The notes under the pieces: model-generated
The model's input: the letters and a program-made list of their open reading frames with translations, nothing else
What the model was told of the DNA's origin: nothing
The model's database searches: none
Origin: Lachnospiraceae bacterium
Lineage (GTDB): Bacteria > Bacillota > Clostridia > Lachnospirales > Lachnospiraceae
Length of the DNA stretch: 60,938 nucleotides
Direction of reading: 5' to 3'
NCBI GenBank assembly: GCA_017526745.1
Contig: JAFXQX010000013.1
Coordinates: forward strand, 1 to 60,938
Program-made: the position numbers and the translations under genes
In this document: positions 42,706 through 52,107 of the stretch, one piece after another
Layout: each line of letters opens with the position of its first letter
Position numbering within the stretch: the stretch's first letter is position 1

Positions 42706-43464
42706 TCATCCCAGTTTCCCTTTTAGGTAATTCAGCAGATCTTCCCTCGTTGTTGTCTTGAGCACATATCCGTCAGGCTTTAGGGCCATAACACGCTCCA
42801 CCGCCTCTTTTGTCCCTACTCCCGTAAGGAATATGACCGGTATTTTAGCGGTCTCCGGCTCCTCGCGCAGCATCTGCAGCACCTGGGGACCGTCTACAAC
42901 CGGCATCTCATAATCAAGAAGAATGAGATCCGCTGATTTTTTCAGCAGGAATTTTATTGCCTGCATCCCTGCCGTAACGATATCAGCCTGGTACTCATCC
43001 TTGATCCATTCCCTGACCATACTTGCATACGAAGGATCATCATCCACTATGAGAACCCTCTTTTTGCCGCTTGCTCCGCCGGCACTTATATATGCTTTTT
43101 CGATGGCAGGCTGCAGAGTTTCCATCTCCACGGGGCGGTCAAGCCATGTTTTGTATTTGATCGCGGGAACAAATGACAACAGCTCACGGTGGAATCTGTT
43201 TTCTCCGATAAGGAGCATCTTCCCGTCGATCTCATTGATATCATTTACGATATGCTTGAACTTCTCCAGCTTGACAGTATCCTCCACAACATCTTCGGGA
43301 AGATATATCACGTAGACATCCGTCCTGTCCGCGTGGGGTTTGATCAGGGTAAAATCCTCGATGATCTCAACATTGTATGACCCTGTCATTTTTCTCTCGA
43401 TTCCCTTTACGACAACGCTGTACTGAAACACAACGATCGCAACATTTTTCACTTCAGTGGCCAT
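42706..43464 (-). CDS. Response regulator with degenerate and intact receiver domains
   Basis: The 252-residue protein has no DNA-binding domain. Residues 1-125 look like a receiver fold that lacks the acidic pocket (VYVIYLPEDVVEDT, MLLIGENRF). Residues about 134-250 are an intact receiver: pocket VDDDPSYA, phospho-acceptor in LILLDYEMPVVDG, Thr in FLTGVG and Lys in VLKTTT. It is the last gene of the seven-gene operon and is a candidate end point for phosphate from the HPt in the kinase at 46293-49751. Output must be by protein contact. Confidence 0.85.
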   Translation of the reverse strand: MATEVKNVAIVVFQYSVVVKGIERKMTGSYNVEIIEDFTLIKPHADRTDVYVIYLPEDVVEDTVKLEKFKHIVNDINEIDGKMLLIGENRFHRELLSFVPAIKYKTWLDRPVEMETLQPAIEKAYISAGGASGKKRVLIVDDDPSYASMVREWIKDEYQADIVTAGMQAIKFLLKKSADLILLDYEMPVVDGPQVLQMLREEPETAKIPVIFLTGVGTKEAVERVMALKPDGYVLKTTTREDLLNYLKGKLG

Positions 43465-43518
43465 AACCTGCTCCTTGAATATATTGAAGACGAATTAAAT
43501 CTGTTCACTATAATAATG

Positions 43519-45042
43519 TTAATCCGCCCCTTTTGCAATGGCTGCCATCGCATCCCGCTGAATATCGGCATTATATGAAAGAAGTGGTTCAACATCCCTG
43601 CCCTTTATCCTTCTGTCAGTGTAGTTTCGCGTAAGCCTTATGATAAGCGGTATCTGAACAAGTATCCCGATAAGATTGGGGATCATCATAAAACCGTTAA
43701 ATGTATCGGATATATCCCACGCGAGATTCGGCTCCATTACCGCACCAAGTACTATGATCAAAACAAAGACAACACGGTACACTCTCGCAAATGAAACTCC
43801 GAACAGATATTCCGTAACCTTTGCCCCGTAATACGACCAACCCAGTACCGTGGTGAAGGCAAACAGCGTTATCGCAAGAACCACAAACCATTCCCCCGGT
43901 TTTCCCAGAGTCGCACCAAACGCCTTGGCAACAAGTGTCGAATCATTTACACCCTCCTGTGTCAGACCGGTCTTAAGATCTATCGCACCGGAGGAAAGCA
44001 CCACGATGGCTGTCAGAGTACATATGACCATGGTGTCGAGAAACACTTCAGCGATACCCCACAATCCCTGACGGACCGGTTCTCTGGCACAACTGTTACT
44101 GTGGACCATAACAGACGAGCCCAGACCGGCTTCATTGGAAAAGACTCCTCTTTTACATCCGTTCTTGATGGTATTGAACGCAAGCTGTACCGCAGTGCCT
44201 GCTGCGCCACCCTTTATCGCATCAGGTCCTGTGGCAAACCTGAATATAGCCGAAAAGATATCCGGTAATTTAGTGATATTAAGGAACACCATGATGATAC
44301 ATCCGGCTATGTACATTATGGACATGAATGGTATCAGCTTCTCGGAAACCGCTGCAATTCTCCTGAATCCTCCCATGAGGATGAGTGCCATCATAAACAT
44401 AAGTACCACGCCGATCATCCAGTTGATCTTCGGGACTCCGAAAAGCAGCTCACTCTCAATATCCGCAAAAAAGGTGGATTGGAAATTGATGGTGATCTTA
44501 TTGATCTGACCCATATTCCCTATTCCAAAGGATGCCAGTACTGCGAAGATACAGAACAGAACCCCCAGAAGCTTTCCCAGCCATCTGCAGTGCTTTATTG
44601 ATCCGAGACCGTCCTCAAGATAATACATGGGACCGCCCGACCATGCTCCTTCTAAATTGCGCCGTCTGTAGTACATACCCATAACTATCTCGGAATATTT
44701 GAGCATCATTCCGAAAAAGGCCGCAACCCACATCCACAGGACCGCGCCGGGACCACCCACGCAAATGGCAGTCGAAACACCGGCAATGTTACCGGTTCCG
44801 ATAACCGCGCACAGTGCGGTGCAGAATGCGCGAAACTGCGACAGTGCACCTGCATCATTTATGATACGGGCTCTTTTGTTGATCGCTCCGAAGGTATTCT
44901 TCCACCAGTGCCTCAGATGTGTTATCGGGAAAAATCCGGTAATGACGGTACATATAAGACCCGTTCCTACAAGCAGTACAAGACCGACCGTTCCCCACAC
45001 GAAGCTATTGGCCGCATCGTTTATCCTTACAGCTATATCCAT
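43519..45042 (-). CDS. Alanine/glycine:cation symporter (AGCS family)
   Basis: The 507-residue membrane protein has about ten membrane segments. It matches the AlsT/DagA-type family: FCTALCAVIGTGNIAGVSTAI and GGPGAVLWMWVAAFFGMMLKY are the family signatures, with FSNEAGLGSSVMVHS further along. It takes up alanine, glycine or related amino acids with Na+ or H+. It follows the FIST-like gene by 4 bases and precedes the receiver gene by 54 bases, so it is part of the sensory operon. Coupling of a transporter to kinases suggests sensing of the transported amino acid; this is inference. Confidence 0.94.
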   Translation of the reverse strand: MDIAVRINDAANSFVWGTVGLVLLVGTGLICTVITGFFPITHLRHWWKNTFGAINKRARIINDAGALSQFRAFCTALCAVIGTGNIAGVSTAICVGGPGAVLWMWVAAFFGMMLKYSEIVMGMYYRRRNLEGAWSGGPMYYLEDGLGSIKHCRWLGKLLGVLFCIFAVLASFGIGNMGQINKITINFQSTFFADIESELLFGVPKINWMIGVVLMFMMALILMGGFRRIAAVSEKLIPFMSIMYIAGCIIMVFLNITKLPDIFSAIFRFATGPDAIKGGAAGTAVQLAFNTIKNGCKRGVFSNEAGLGSSVMVHSNSCAREPVRQGLWGIAEVFLDTMVICTLTAIVVLSSGAIDLKTGLTQEGVNDSTLVAKAFGATLGKPGEWFVVLAITLFAFTTVLGWSYYGAKVTEYLFGVSFARVYRVVFVLIIVLGAVMEPNLAWDISDTFNGFMMIPNLIGILVQIPLIIRLTRNYTDRRIKGRDVEPLLSYNADIQRDAMAAIAKGAD

Positions 45043-45046
45043 ATAA

Positions 45047-46012
45047 CTATCCTATGATCTCGCAATAAACAAGCGTCTGGTTGATGAGCTGATATGCAAC
45101 CTCTCCGAAGGTAACAGGTCCGGTAAATGGCGGTATCTTCTGTCCGTTAAGATTTCCGTACATATAGTTAAGTATACAGTTACATGAAAATACAGGATCT
45201 TTTGCCTCCATTGCGGCTATTCTTTCTTTGAACTGTCCGGAGTAATCGTCCACCTTTGTGGCAAAGCGGTAGTCAATATTTCTGAATACCGGTGCGTAAA
45301 ATCCTACCGTACCGTTTTCAACGGACTTGATCGAGGTGTTGATATATGAACCGTTATAGTCAGCCACAAGCGGCATCTTGGTGTCAACACCCTTCTTCTC
45401 GATATACTCGGCAAAATTCACCTTCTGACCGTTTACAACGCAATCCGTAACACTCAGATCATTATCATTGAATCTGATGATGGGGTCGGTCTTGTCATCG
45501 GTGAAGATGTTCACCATATTGATCATGGCACTCTTGCCCCCGGGAATCTTGATATACATAACCACTGCCTTGTCCGTATACGAATTGCATGTAGTGCCGT
45601 CATACACCTTTATGCTGCCCATGGCCTCAAGATCTGCTCCTGCGATCCATCCGATGGTGGGATGCATCAGAAGCTCTTCAACCTCGGGAGCCTCCTTCGA
45701 ATACTTGGCTGCCACCTCGGATCCGTAGGGCATTATCAGCATTGTAAGGCCGTTGTCATAGCACTCCTCCACGATCTGGAAAATGTTATATTTTCCGTAT
45801 GTCGCGATCCTGATATCCTCCGCATAATCTATCTCATTTACGAACAATCTGTCTTTGGTGAATATCCCGCCTTCCTCACTCATGAAATAAGGTGTTGTAC
45901 CGCCGATCCATTTCCCCTTCGGGAGTTTTTCAAGAAGCGAATCATCCGCCGCGATATGCAGGATCTTTCCTTCTTCAATAAGCCTGATTGTATCTTCCAA
46001 CGTAATAAGCAT
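45047..46012 (-). CDS. FIST-like / DUF6976-type protein of unknown function
   Basis: The 321-residue soluble protein starts MLITLEDTIRLIEEGKIL and contains WIGGTTPYFM, MPLVADYNGSYINTS and FYAPVFRNIDYRFA. I associate these with DUF6976, and the C-terminal PVTFGEVAYQLINQTLV resembles the end of FIST_C, a domain proposed to bind small ligands such as amino acids in signalling proteins. This assignment is from memory and not searched. It lies four bases before the AGCS transporter gene in the operon, which fits a ligand-sensing or accessory role. Cysteines SCNCILNY are visible. Confidence 0.6.
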   Translation of the reverse strand: MLITLEDTIRLIEEGKILHIAADDSLLEKLPKGKWIGGTTPYFMSEEGGIFTKDRLFVNEIDYAEDIRIATYGKYNIFQIVEECYDNGLTMLIMPYGSEVAAKYSKEAPEVEELLMHPTIGWIAGADLEAMGSIKVYDGTTCNSYTDKAVVMYIKIPGGKSAMINMVNIFTDDKTDPIIRFNDNDLSVTDCVVNGQKVNFAEYIEKKGVDTKMPLVADYNGSYINTSIKSVENGTVGFYAPVFRNIDYRFATKVDDYSGQFKERIAAMEAKDPVFSCNCILNYMYGNLNGQKIPPFTGPVTFGEVAYQLINQTLVYCEIIG

Positions 46013-46049
46013 TTTTTACCTCCGTAATATGCACCAAAACCATAACCGG

Positions 46050-46268
46050 TCAGAGTGCCACTATATTTGCAAGATCAACCTTCGCAACTATAGGATACTT
46101 TGACATGAATTCATCCATCTCTTTTATGCACGCTTCCATGCTTTGAGGATCAGACTGCAGTCTCTTCTGCATTTTGGATATGAGCATGTTAAGTGCAAGA
46201 TTTGATGATGTGTACTTAACCTCTCCGCGCAGGAGTTTTTCAATCTTTTCCTGTGCCAACGCTTCCAT
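46050..46268 (-). CDS. Small helical protein of unknown function
   Basis: The 72-residue product (MEALAQEKIEKLLRGEV...) is predicted all-helical, with no membrane segment or signal. It lies 24 bases after the DegV-containing kinase and 37 bases before the FIST-like gene, with a good ribosome binding site, so it belongs to the operon. It may bind a kinase or the FIST-like protein. No family is recognised. Confidence 0.7.
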   Translation of the reverse strand: MEALAQEKIEKLLRGEVKYTSSNLALNMLISKMQKRLQSDPQSMEACIKEMDEFMSKYPIVAKVDLANIVAL

Positions 46269-46292
46269 TCATTCGCCTCCTTTTATCATCTG

Positions 46293-49200
46293 TTATTCCA
46301 GTGCTTCCAGTATTTTGTCATAGTCCAGCATCTTTGCCGCCTCACGGATCAGCTCGAACTTTTCTTTATCCGGATCGGGAATTGAATACTCTCCGATCTC
46401 CTTCATGATCATTTCAACCTTCTCACAATCCATATCGTCCGCCGCATCATGAAGCTCCTCATATATACTTGCCATAAGATCGGCATCTGCAACAGGTTTT
46501 TCAGATTTCTCCTCCTTCCCGCCGGCATCTTTATTGCCAAATGCAGGTGAAAGTGCCTCCTGATAACTCAGGTAATGATCCATTACAGCACCGTGATTTT
46601 CTCTGATGTACTGGATATTATCACCCTTGCCCGCCATCTCAAGCGCTTCAGCCATATCACCCAGTTCCAGTGCTCCCACAAGCCTTGCCGAACTCTTAAG
46701 GGCATGTATCTTTATCGTGTAGTTCTCCCAATCGTTTGATACATAATAGTTCTCAAGATCCTCATGCTTGTCCGGTATTGAATTGTAAAATATTTCCAGC
46801 ACCGATCTGAAGGCTTCCTCGGAACCGCTGTTCTTTATGGCAACAGCGGCATCGATACAGTCAAGCTTCTGATACCATTTATCTGTACCTTCCGGCTCAA
46901 CGGTATCTGCTTCTTCTGCGGCAGCCTCCGGGATCTCATCCGGGATCATATCCCATAATTCATCCTGTGATTCATCCTGTAATTCATCCTGAATCTCCTC
47001 CGGCTCCTCTGAGTCTTCAATCTCTTCCGTCCTGCGGTCATCATCGATATACGATGCGATATTATACATCTTGTTTGACTTGAGGAAATACAGTATTCCA
47101 AATGTTCCGGGGCCGCAGTTGGAGGATATGGCGGCAGAAGCCTGCTGGAATATGACATGCTCAAAATAAGCTGTCTTTCTGATCTCCTCCGCGATCCACT
47201 CAAGTGTTTCACCGGGAAGATAAGCGTATGTAACAAAAGCAATATCCGAATCCGGTATTAAATCCGGCGGAAGTGCTCTGCGGATATATCTTCTGTAAGC
47301 CCGCTTTGTCCGGCCCAACCATATCCCGCCGATAGCTTTCTTATCGTTTCTGATGCTCAGCATAGGGTGAAGGTTCAGAGCCTTTGCGATCTTATGAAGT
47401 CTCTGACTGATCAGTCCCCTATTCGCCATATATTCCGTAGTGTCGATAATAAAGCTGCAGCGCAGGCGGTATTTTATCTCCTCGAGTTCGGAAATGATAT
47501 CCTGAACCGGAATGCCCTGTTGAGCAAGTTTATAAGCAATAAGCACAAGTAAACCGGTGGAGCTGGACAGACATTCCGAATTGATGACCGTAACATTATC
47601 AAATGATTTTGCCGCCTCTGTTGCAAGATGATAGTCTTTACTCATACTCGTTGTCAGAGATATATGTATCACGTGATGCGCTCTCTTAAGCACATCCGCA
47701 AAGAATTCAGTATAAGCTGCCTCATCCGGAGGAGATGAGATTGCCTCCCTGCCCTCACTGATATGCCTGATAAGCTCGTTGGCATCAATGTGAGTACCGT
47801 CCTTGAACACACCCTCATCTGTTTTGATAACGAACGGCAATATCGGAATATGAAGCTTCCTTACCACTGCATCGGGAAGATCGCACATGCTTGTGGATGT
47901 AATGATGACAGGAGCCTTATCGGCGTATCTCTCGGAGGTATGTATTTCCTCATCATCACCTATCATTACGGATCTTAGGATGATCTTCTCGCCGGAAATA
48001 TGGCGGATAAGCATCTGCTCCATGGCTTCTCCGGAAACAGGCTTGATCAGATATCCGTCGAATCCCGCCCTTGTGTAGAGATCCCTGTTCTCACTGCCGG
48101 CGTTGGCGGTAAGAACGATAACAGGGGTTGTCCTGTTCAGACCTCCCGCCTGATTTCTGAGCTGGTCAAGACACTCTATTCCGTCCATCTTCGGCATGAG
48201 ATGATCCATAAATATGGCGTCAAAATGAGTCTTCAGACTCATCTCCAGTGCCTCCTGTCCGGAAAGAGCCGTGTAGATACTCATATCGGTATCCGCAAGC
48301 AGCCTCTTTTCAACCTCCAGATTCATCTCATTATCATCAACGATCAAAATGCTGACCTCGGGTGCCAGAAAACTGCTCTCGTAGTTGCTTCTCTTAACCG
48401 TCTGCTGATTGTGGATATTCATTTCACCCACCTTGCTGTGATCGGTCACGGTCTGCTTTATGACAAACGCAAATGTTGATCCTTCGCCGTATACACTGTT
48501 AACGGTGATGGTCCCGTCCATCAGTTCAATAAGCTGTTTTACAATGCTCAGTCCCAGTCCGGTTCCTTCTATGTGACGGTTTTTACCTTCGTCAACACGC
48601 TTGAACGCATCAAACAGGAACGGTATATCCTCTTTTTTGATCCCCATTCCGGTATCCGCGATGGAAACCGTCAGTTCAGCCGTCTTCTCATCTATATCCT
48701 TACTCTCAACACGAAGCTCTATATGTCCCTTCTGGGTATACTTCACTGCATTGTTCAGAAGATTTATGATAAGCTGCTTTATGCGTACCTCGTCACCATA
48801 GAGGACGGTCGGCACTTCCGGATCAACACTCACTTCAAATCCCAGACCCTTTTCATGTGCCTTGTGCCAGATCATGTTCACTATCTCCGACAGCATATCA
48901 CCCACATTATAATCGACCGGTACTATATCCATGCTTCCGGCTTCTATCTTAGAAAAATCCAGGATGTCATTAATAAGAGCCAGCAGCAGTTTGCCTGCTC
49001 CCTGTATGCCGTTTGCATCCCTTACAACATCATCCGAAGCGCTTTCGTCACGGAGGATCAGCTCGTTAAGTCCGAGTATGGAATTGATGGGCGTACGTAT
49101 CTCATGACTCATACTTGAGAAAAATCTGTTCTGGGCCCGGGTGAGCTCCTCCGCTCTCTCGGCTTCTCTGATAGCTCTGTCGTTTTCTTTCTTAAACAGA

Positions 49201-49751
49201 ACAGACTGTGCCATGGACATGGCAAAGCACACCAATCCCACAAGCAGAACAGAAATAAATGAATCCACATAGGTTTCCCGGAAGGAATGGACCCAGAGTG
49301 GCGAACCGATGTAATATGATACCAGATAACAGACAAGAGTCAGAGCCGACAGGATTGACAGCATCACCGTTCTCCATCTTCCCGTCAGAAGCATTCCGAT
49401 ATACATAAAGGTGAAGATGATCCACAGGAATCCCCCTCCGTTCAGACCGCCTCCGAAGAAAAACAGTGACGGAACAACACCGAACACCTGGCATAAAACA
49501 ACCAGTTTGATAGCCGGCTTGAGCCTGTTTTTGTACAAACCCGTCAGCGTGCATGCAGGTACCATGATCACCACGGCAAGTACCGTTAATATCTCTCCCG
49601 GACTCTCGCCGATGTATATGTCACCGATAAGCGCAATGGTAACTGCTATCTCGGTGATTATCGTAACTATCAGGAACATCCGTTCCGTAAAATCCCTGTC
49701 ATGATCCCTGATGGCCTCAATATATCTTTTGAACAGTCCGTTTTTCTTCAT
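46293..49751 (-). CDS. Hybrid histidine kinase with receiver, DegV-like lipid-binding domain and HPt
   Basis: The 1152-residue protein has about six N-terminal membrane segments (to about 185). HisKA (His in SMSHEIRTPINSI, about 215), HATPase (GTGLGLSIVKQ, about 380-400) and a receiver (Asp in AIFMDHLMPKMDG, about 515) follow. From about 614 to 890 there is a DegV-like domain: IITSTSMCDLPDAVV replaces the usual IITDS-x-CDLP, then PILPFVIKTDEGVFKDG, HVIHISLTTSMSKDYHLA and HPMLSIRNDKKAIGG match the fatty-acid-binding fold. An acidic linker leads to an HPt domain with the His in IKIHALKSSARLVG (about 1015). Its ATG overlaps the stop of the upstream kinase by four bases. The domain order is unusual. 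Confidence 0.9.
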   Translation of the reverse strand: MKKNGLFKRYIEAIRDHDRDFTERMFLIVTIITEIAVTIALIGDIYIGESPGEILTVLAVVIMVPACTLTGLYKNRLKPAIKLVVLCQVFGVVPSLFFFGGGLNGGGFLWIIFTFMYIGMLLTGRWRTVMLSILSALTLVCYLVSYYIGSPLWVHSFRETYVDSFISVLLVGLVCFAMSMAQSVLFKKENDRAIREAERAEELTRAQNRFFSSMSHEIRTPINSILGLNELILRDESASDDVVRDANGIQGAGKLLLALINDILDFSKIEAGSMDIVPVDYNVGDMLSEIVNMIWHKAHEKGLGFEVSVDPEVPTVLYGDEVRIKQLIINLLNNAVKYTQKGHIELRVESKDIDEKTAELTVSIADTGMGIKKEDIPFLFDAFKRVDEGKNRHIEGTGLGLSIVKQLIELMDGTITVNSVYGEGSTFAFVIKQTVTDHSKVGEMNIHNQQTVKRSNYESSFLAPEVSILIVDDNEMNLEVEKRLLADTDMSIYTALSGQEALEMSLKTHFDAIFMDHLMPKMDGIECLDQLRNQAGGLNRTTPVIVLTANAGSENRDLYTRAGFDGYLIKPVSGEAMEQMLIRHISGEKIILRSVMIGDDEEIHTSERYADKAPVIITSTSMCDLPDAVVRKLHIPILPFVIKTDEGVFKDGTHIDANELIRHISEGREAISSPPDEAAYTEFFADVLKRAHHVIHISLTTSMSKDYHLATEAAKSFDNVTVINSECLSSSTGLLVLIAYKLAQQGIPVQDIISELEEIKYRLRCSFIIDTTEYMANRGLISQRLHKIAKALNLHPMLSIRNDKKAIGGIWLGRTKRAYRRYIRRALPPDLIPDSDIAFVTYAYLPGETLEWIAEEIRKTAYFEHVIFQQASAAISSNCGPGTFGILYFLKSNKMYNIASYIDDDRRTEEIEDSEEPEEIQDELQDESQDELWDMIPDEIPEAAAEEADTVEPEGTDKWYQKLDCIDAAVAIKNSGSEEAFRSVLEIFYNSIPDKHEDLENYYVSNDWENYTIKIHALKSSARLVGALELGDMAEALEMAGKGDNIQYIRENHGAVMDHYLSYQEALSPAFGNKDAGGKEEKSEKPVADADLMASIYEELHDAADDMDCEKVEMIMKEIGEYSIPDPDKEKFELIREAAKMLDYDKILEALE

Positions 49752-51796
49752 GCTCTGCCGCCTCCCTTCACATTTGCTTCGGGAAGGACTCTCAGCATTA
49801 CCCTTTCAAAATCGGTTATGTTTATCGGTTTTGCAATAAACCCGTCAAAACCTTCGTTGATGAACATTTCCCTTGCACCTGACACTGCATTTGCGGTAAG
49901 TGCGACAACAACAGCCTTTTTATCCATATCGGCAGCCACGGCTTTGATCTTCTGCATGGCCTCCACACCGTCCATTTCCGGCATCATATGATCCATAAAC
50001 ACAATGTCGTAATCGTTGTCACGATATTTTCGAATGGACTCCTTACCGCTTCCCGCGGTATCTATTACCATTTCATAATTCTTGAAGAGCGATGTCGCCA
50101 CAACGAGATTCATCGGCTCATCATCCACAATAAGTGCCTTCACGCCCCTGAATACAGGTCTTTCCCGACTCTCATCATCTTCAATGTCCGTGACATTACG
50201 ACCTTCATTTAGGATCTTTATTATGGGGTACGCATAAAGCGGCTTGGGCATCAGTATCACACGGCTGCCCTCCGGCAATTCGAATCCCGCCTCAGCCGAT
50301 ACAACAACTATGATATCTTCCTTTGCCAGTTCCTCGAAATATCCCTTGTTTTCCTCATACTCCTCCTGACCCATGAACACATGGGTGGCGCTTATTTTTT
50401 CCTTTAAGCGTTCAACCTCATACACCGTATCGGCAGGATACAGGGGAACCTTTATTCCTGTTGCCAGATTGGCGGCCATATTGCGGTAGAACTCGCGAAG
50501 CCTCGGGGTTTTGTACTTATCGGGTCTGACATGGAACAGAACAGCTCCCTCAAATGATTCCGCAAGGGAAAGACATGGTTTTTTATCAATAATCTTTTGG
50601 GGGATCGTGACTCTTATCGTCGTACCGTTTCCTCTCTCGCTTTCGATCTTAACGAAGCCCCCCATTCTGTGAGCAAATCCGTGGACAATATAAAGACCCA
50701 GCCCTATACCGCCTGAACTGCGGTTTCTCTTTTTATTGGCCTGATACATTCCTTCGCTTATAGACCGGATGTCGTTCCTGCTCATGCCCATACCGGTATC
50801 CGTCATCTCGATGCACAGATTCACACCGTAATCGGTGGATTCCGCAAACATCTTCACGTATACACCGCCTTTTCTCGTGAACTTGATAGCATTTTCGAGA
50901 AGATGTCTGAATATCTTGTGAAGCTTTTTAATATCGCCTCTCAGCATTGTCGGAGTCTGCGGGCTCAGATCGACAACCATTTCCAGATTCTTTGTATTAT
51001 CATACTGCCGGAAGCTTGTGACTACATCATTTATAAGGGATATGCACATGTAATTATCTTCTTCCAGGAATACTTTCTGTCTCTTACACTCTGTATAATC
51101 CTGGATATCCTCAACCTGGCACGCCAGCCTTATTCCCGCTTTTTTTATCGAGTTCGCTTCGCTGCCGACACCCTCATTTATCAGAAGATCCGACATACCG
51201 TTAACGACATTGATCGGCGTCCTGAGCTCGTGGGAAATATTTGAAAGAAAATCCTCCATATCTGCTTCGTTGCGATCGATCCGGACATTCATATCCTGTA
51301 TGCTGTCATTGTACTCCGCCCGGTCGCTTATCGCCTTGACACAGCTGAAGTAGATCAGAAAGATGACAGAAAAGTGCAGGATGACTCTGGATATGTTCAG
51401 TCCGTCAAATACGATACTGCCGCTGCCGTGAGCCATCATGATCTGCATGCACATGATGATCACATATTCCGCAACAAACAGGTGCATCATATAGACCTGA
51501 TCAAAGAAGGAGAATCCTATCATAACAAGCGTGACGATAGCTACTACGTCAAAGATACTTGTTTCATGTACTCCGTGAAAAAAAACAGTCAGCATGGCAT
51601 AGATCAGATATCCGACCCTGCGGATCGGATAATCCGGGATGGACAGAACATTCATTACCCACAGTAAGATCGTTCCGATGATGATAAGAGGCGGTACCCA
51701 GAATTCCCACCCCAGCATGATACTCTCTATCGTCAGACCGGCACAGGCCAACGTTATCAGGAGCAGAATAAAATTTTCGGTTCTTTTCTGATTCAT
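49748..51796 (-). CDS. Hybrid histidine kinase with a degenerate and an intact receiver
   Basis: The 682-residue protein has five or six N-terminal membrane segments (to about 160), HisKA (His in NISHELRTPINVV, about 190), HATPase (SGGIGLGLYIVHG), a degenerate receiver-like region (about 440-540) and a C-terminal receiver (Asp in IVFMDHMMPEMDG, about 600). It is the first gene of the seven-gene operon. Ribosome binding site GAAAGGAAAC. It begins only 23 bases after the stop of a broken SGNH hydrolase. Confidence 0.92.
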   Translation of the reverse strand: MNQKRTENFILLLITLACAGLTIESIMLGWEFWVPPLIIIGTILLWVMNVLSIPDYPIRRVGYLIYAMLTVFFHGVHETSIFDVVAIVTLVMIGFSFFDQVYMMHLFVAEYVIIMCMQIMMAHGSGSIVFDGLNISRVILHFSVIFLIYFSCVKAISDRAEYNDSIQDMNVRIDRNEADMEDFLSNISHELRTPINVVNGMSDLLINEGVGSEANSIKKAGIRLACQVEDIQDYTECKRQKVFLEEDNYMCISLINDVVTSFRQYDNTKNLEMVVDLSPQTPTMLRGDIKKLHKIFRHLLENAIKFTRKGGVYVKMFAESTDYGVNLCIEMTDTGMGMSRNDIRSISEGMYQANKKRNRSSGGIGLGLYIVHGFAHRMGGFVKIESERGNGTTIRVTIPQKIIDKKPCLSLAESFEGAVLFHVRPDKYKTPRLREFYRNMAANLATGIKVPLYPADTVYEVERLKEKISATHVFMGQEEYEENKGYFEELAKEDIIVVVSAEAGFELPEGSRVILMPKPLYAYPIIKILNEGRNVTDIEDDESRERPVFRGVKALIVDDEPMNLVVATSLFKNYEMVIDTAGSGKESIRKYRDNDYDIVFMDHMMPEMDGVEAMQKIKAVAADMDKKAVVVALTANAVSGAREMFINEGFDGFIAKPINITDFERVMLRVLPEANVKGGGRA

Positions 51797-51819
51797 TCAG
51801 TTTCCTTTCAGATTATCCC

Positions 51820-52107
51820 TTATGAAGCAAAAATCTCGTTGATCTTGTCTTTAACAAGCTGCGCCATCCTGGCATGCCCTTCAGGATCCAGATGAAGATG
51901 ATCGACGCTCCCTGCCTCCACCTGTTCCGTTGCATTCAGAAAACAACAGTCATGCTCATTGGCAACAAGCTTATACCATTCTGCCAGTTCCTTTGATCTT
52001 GCTACAGAATCGTCCTTGCCGAAAAACGAAACAAAATACGATTCCGCAAAGGGCTCCGATAACCAATATATTTCTCCGTTGGTATTATATCTGTGTCCTC
52101 TGTCAGT
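51820..52107 (-). pseudogene. 3' remnant of an SGNH/GDSL hydrolase
   Basis: A minus-strand frame without start contains TDRGHRYNTNGEIYWLSEPF, then FFGKDDSVARSKELAEWYK, and ends with SVDHLHLDPEGHARMA, where D-x-x-H is the catalytic Asp/His pair (block V) of SGNH hydrolases. The stop is at 51820-51822. The N-terminal two thirds, including the GDS nucleophile, are missing, and an in-frame TGA lies at 52108-52110. The break coincides with the end of the integrase remnant, so it was probably cut by insertion or deletion. Confidence 0.75.
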
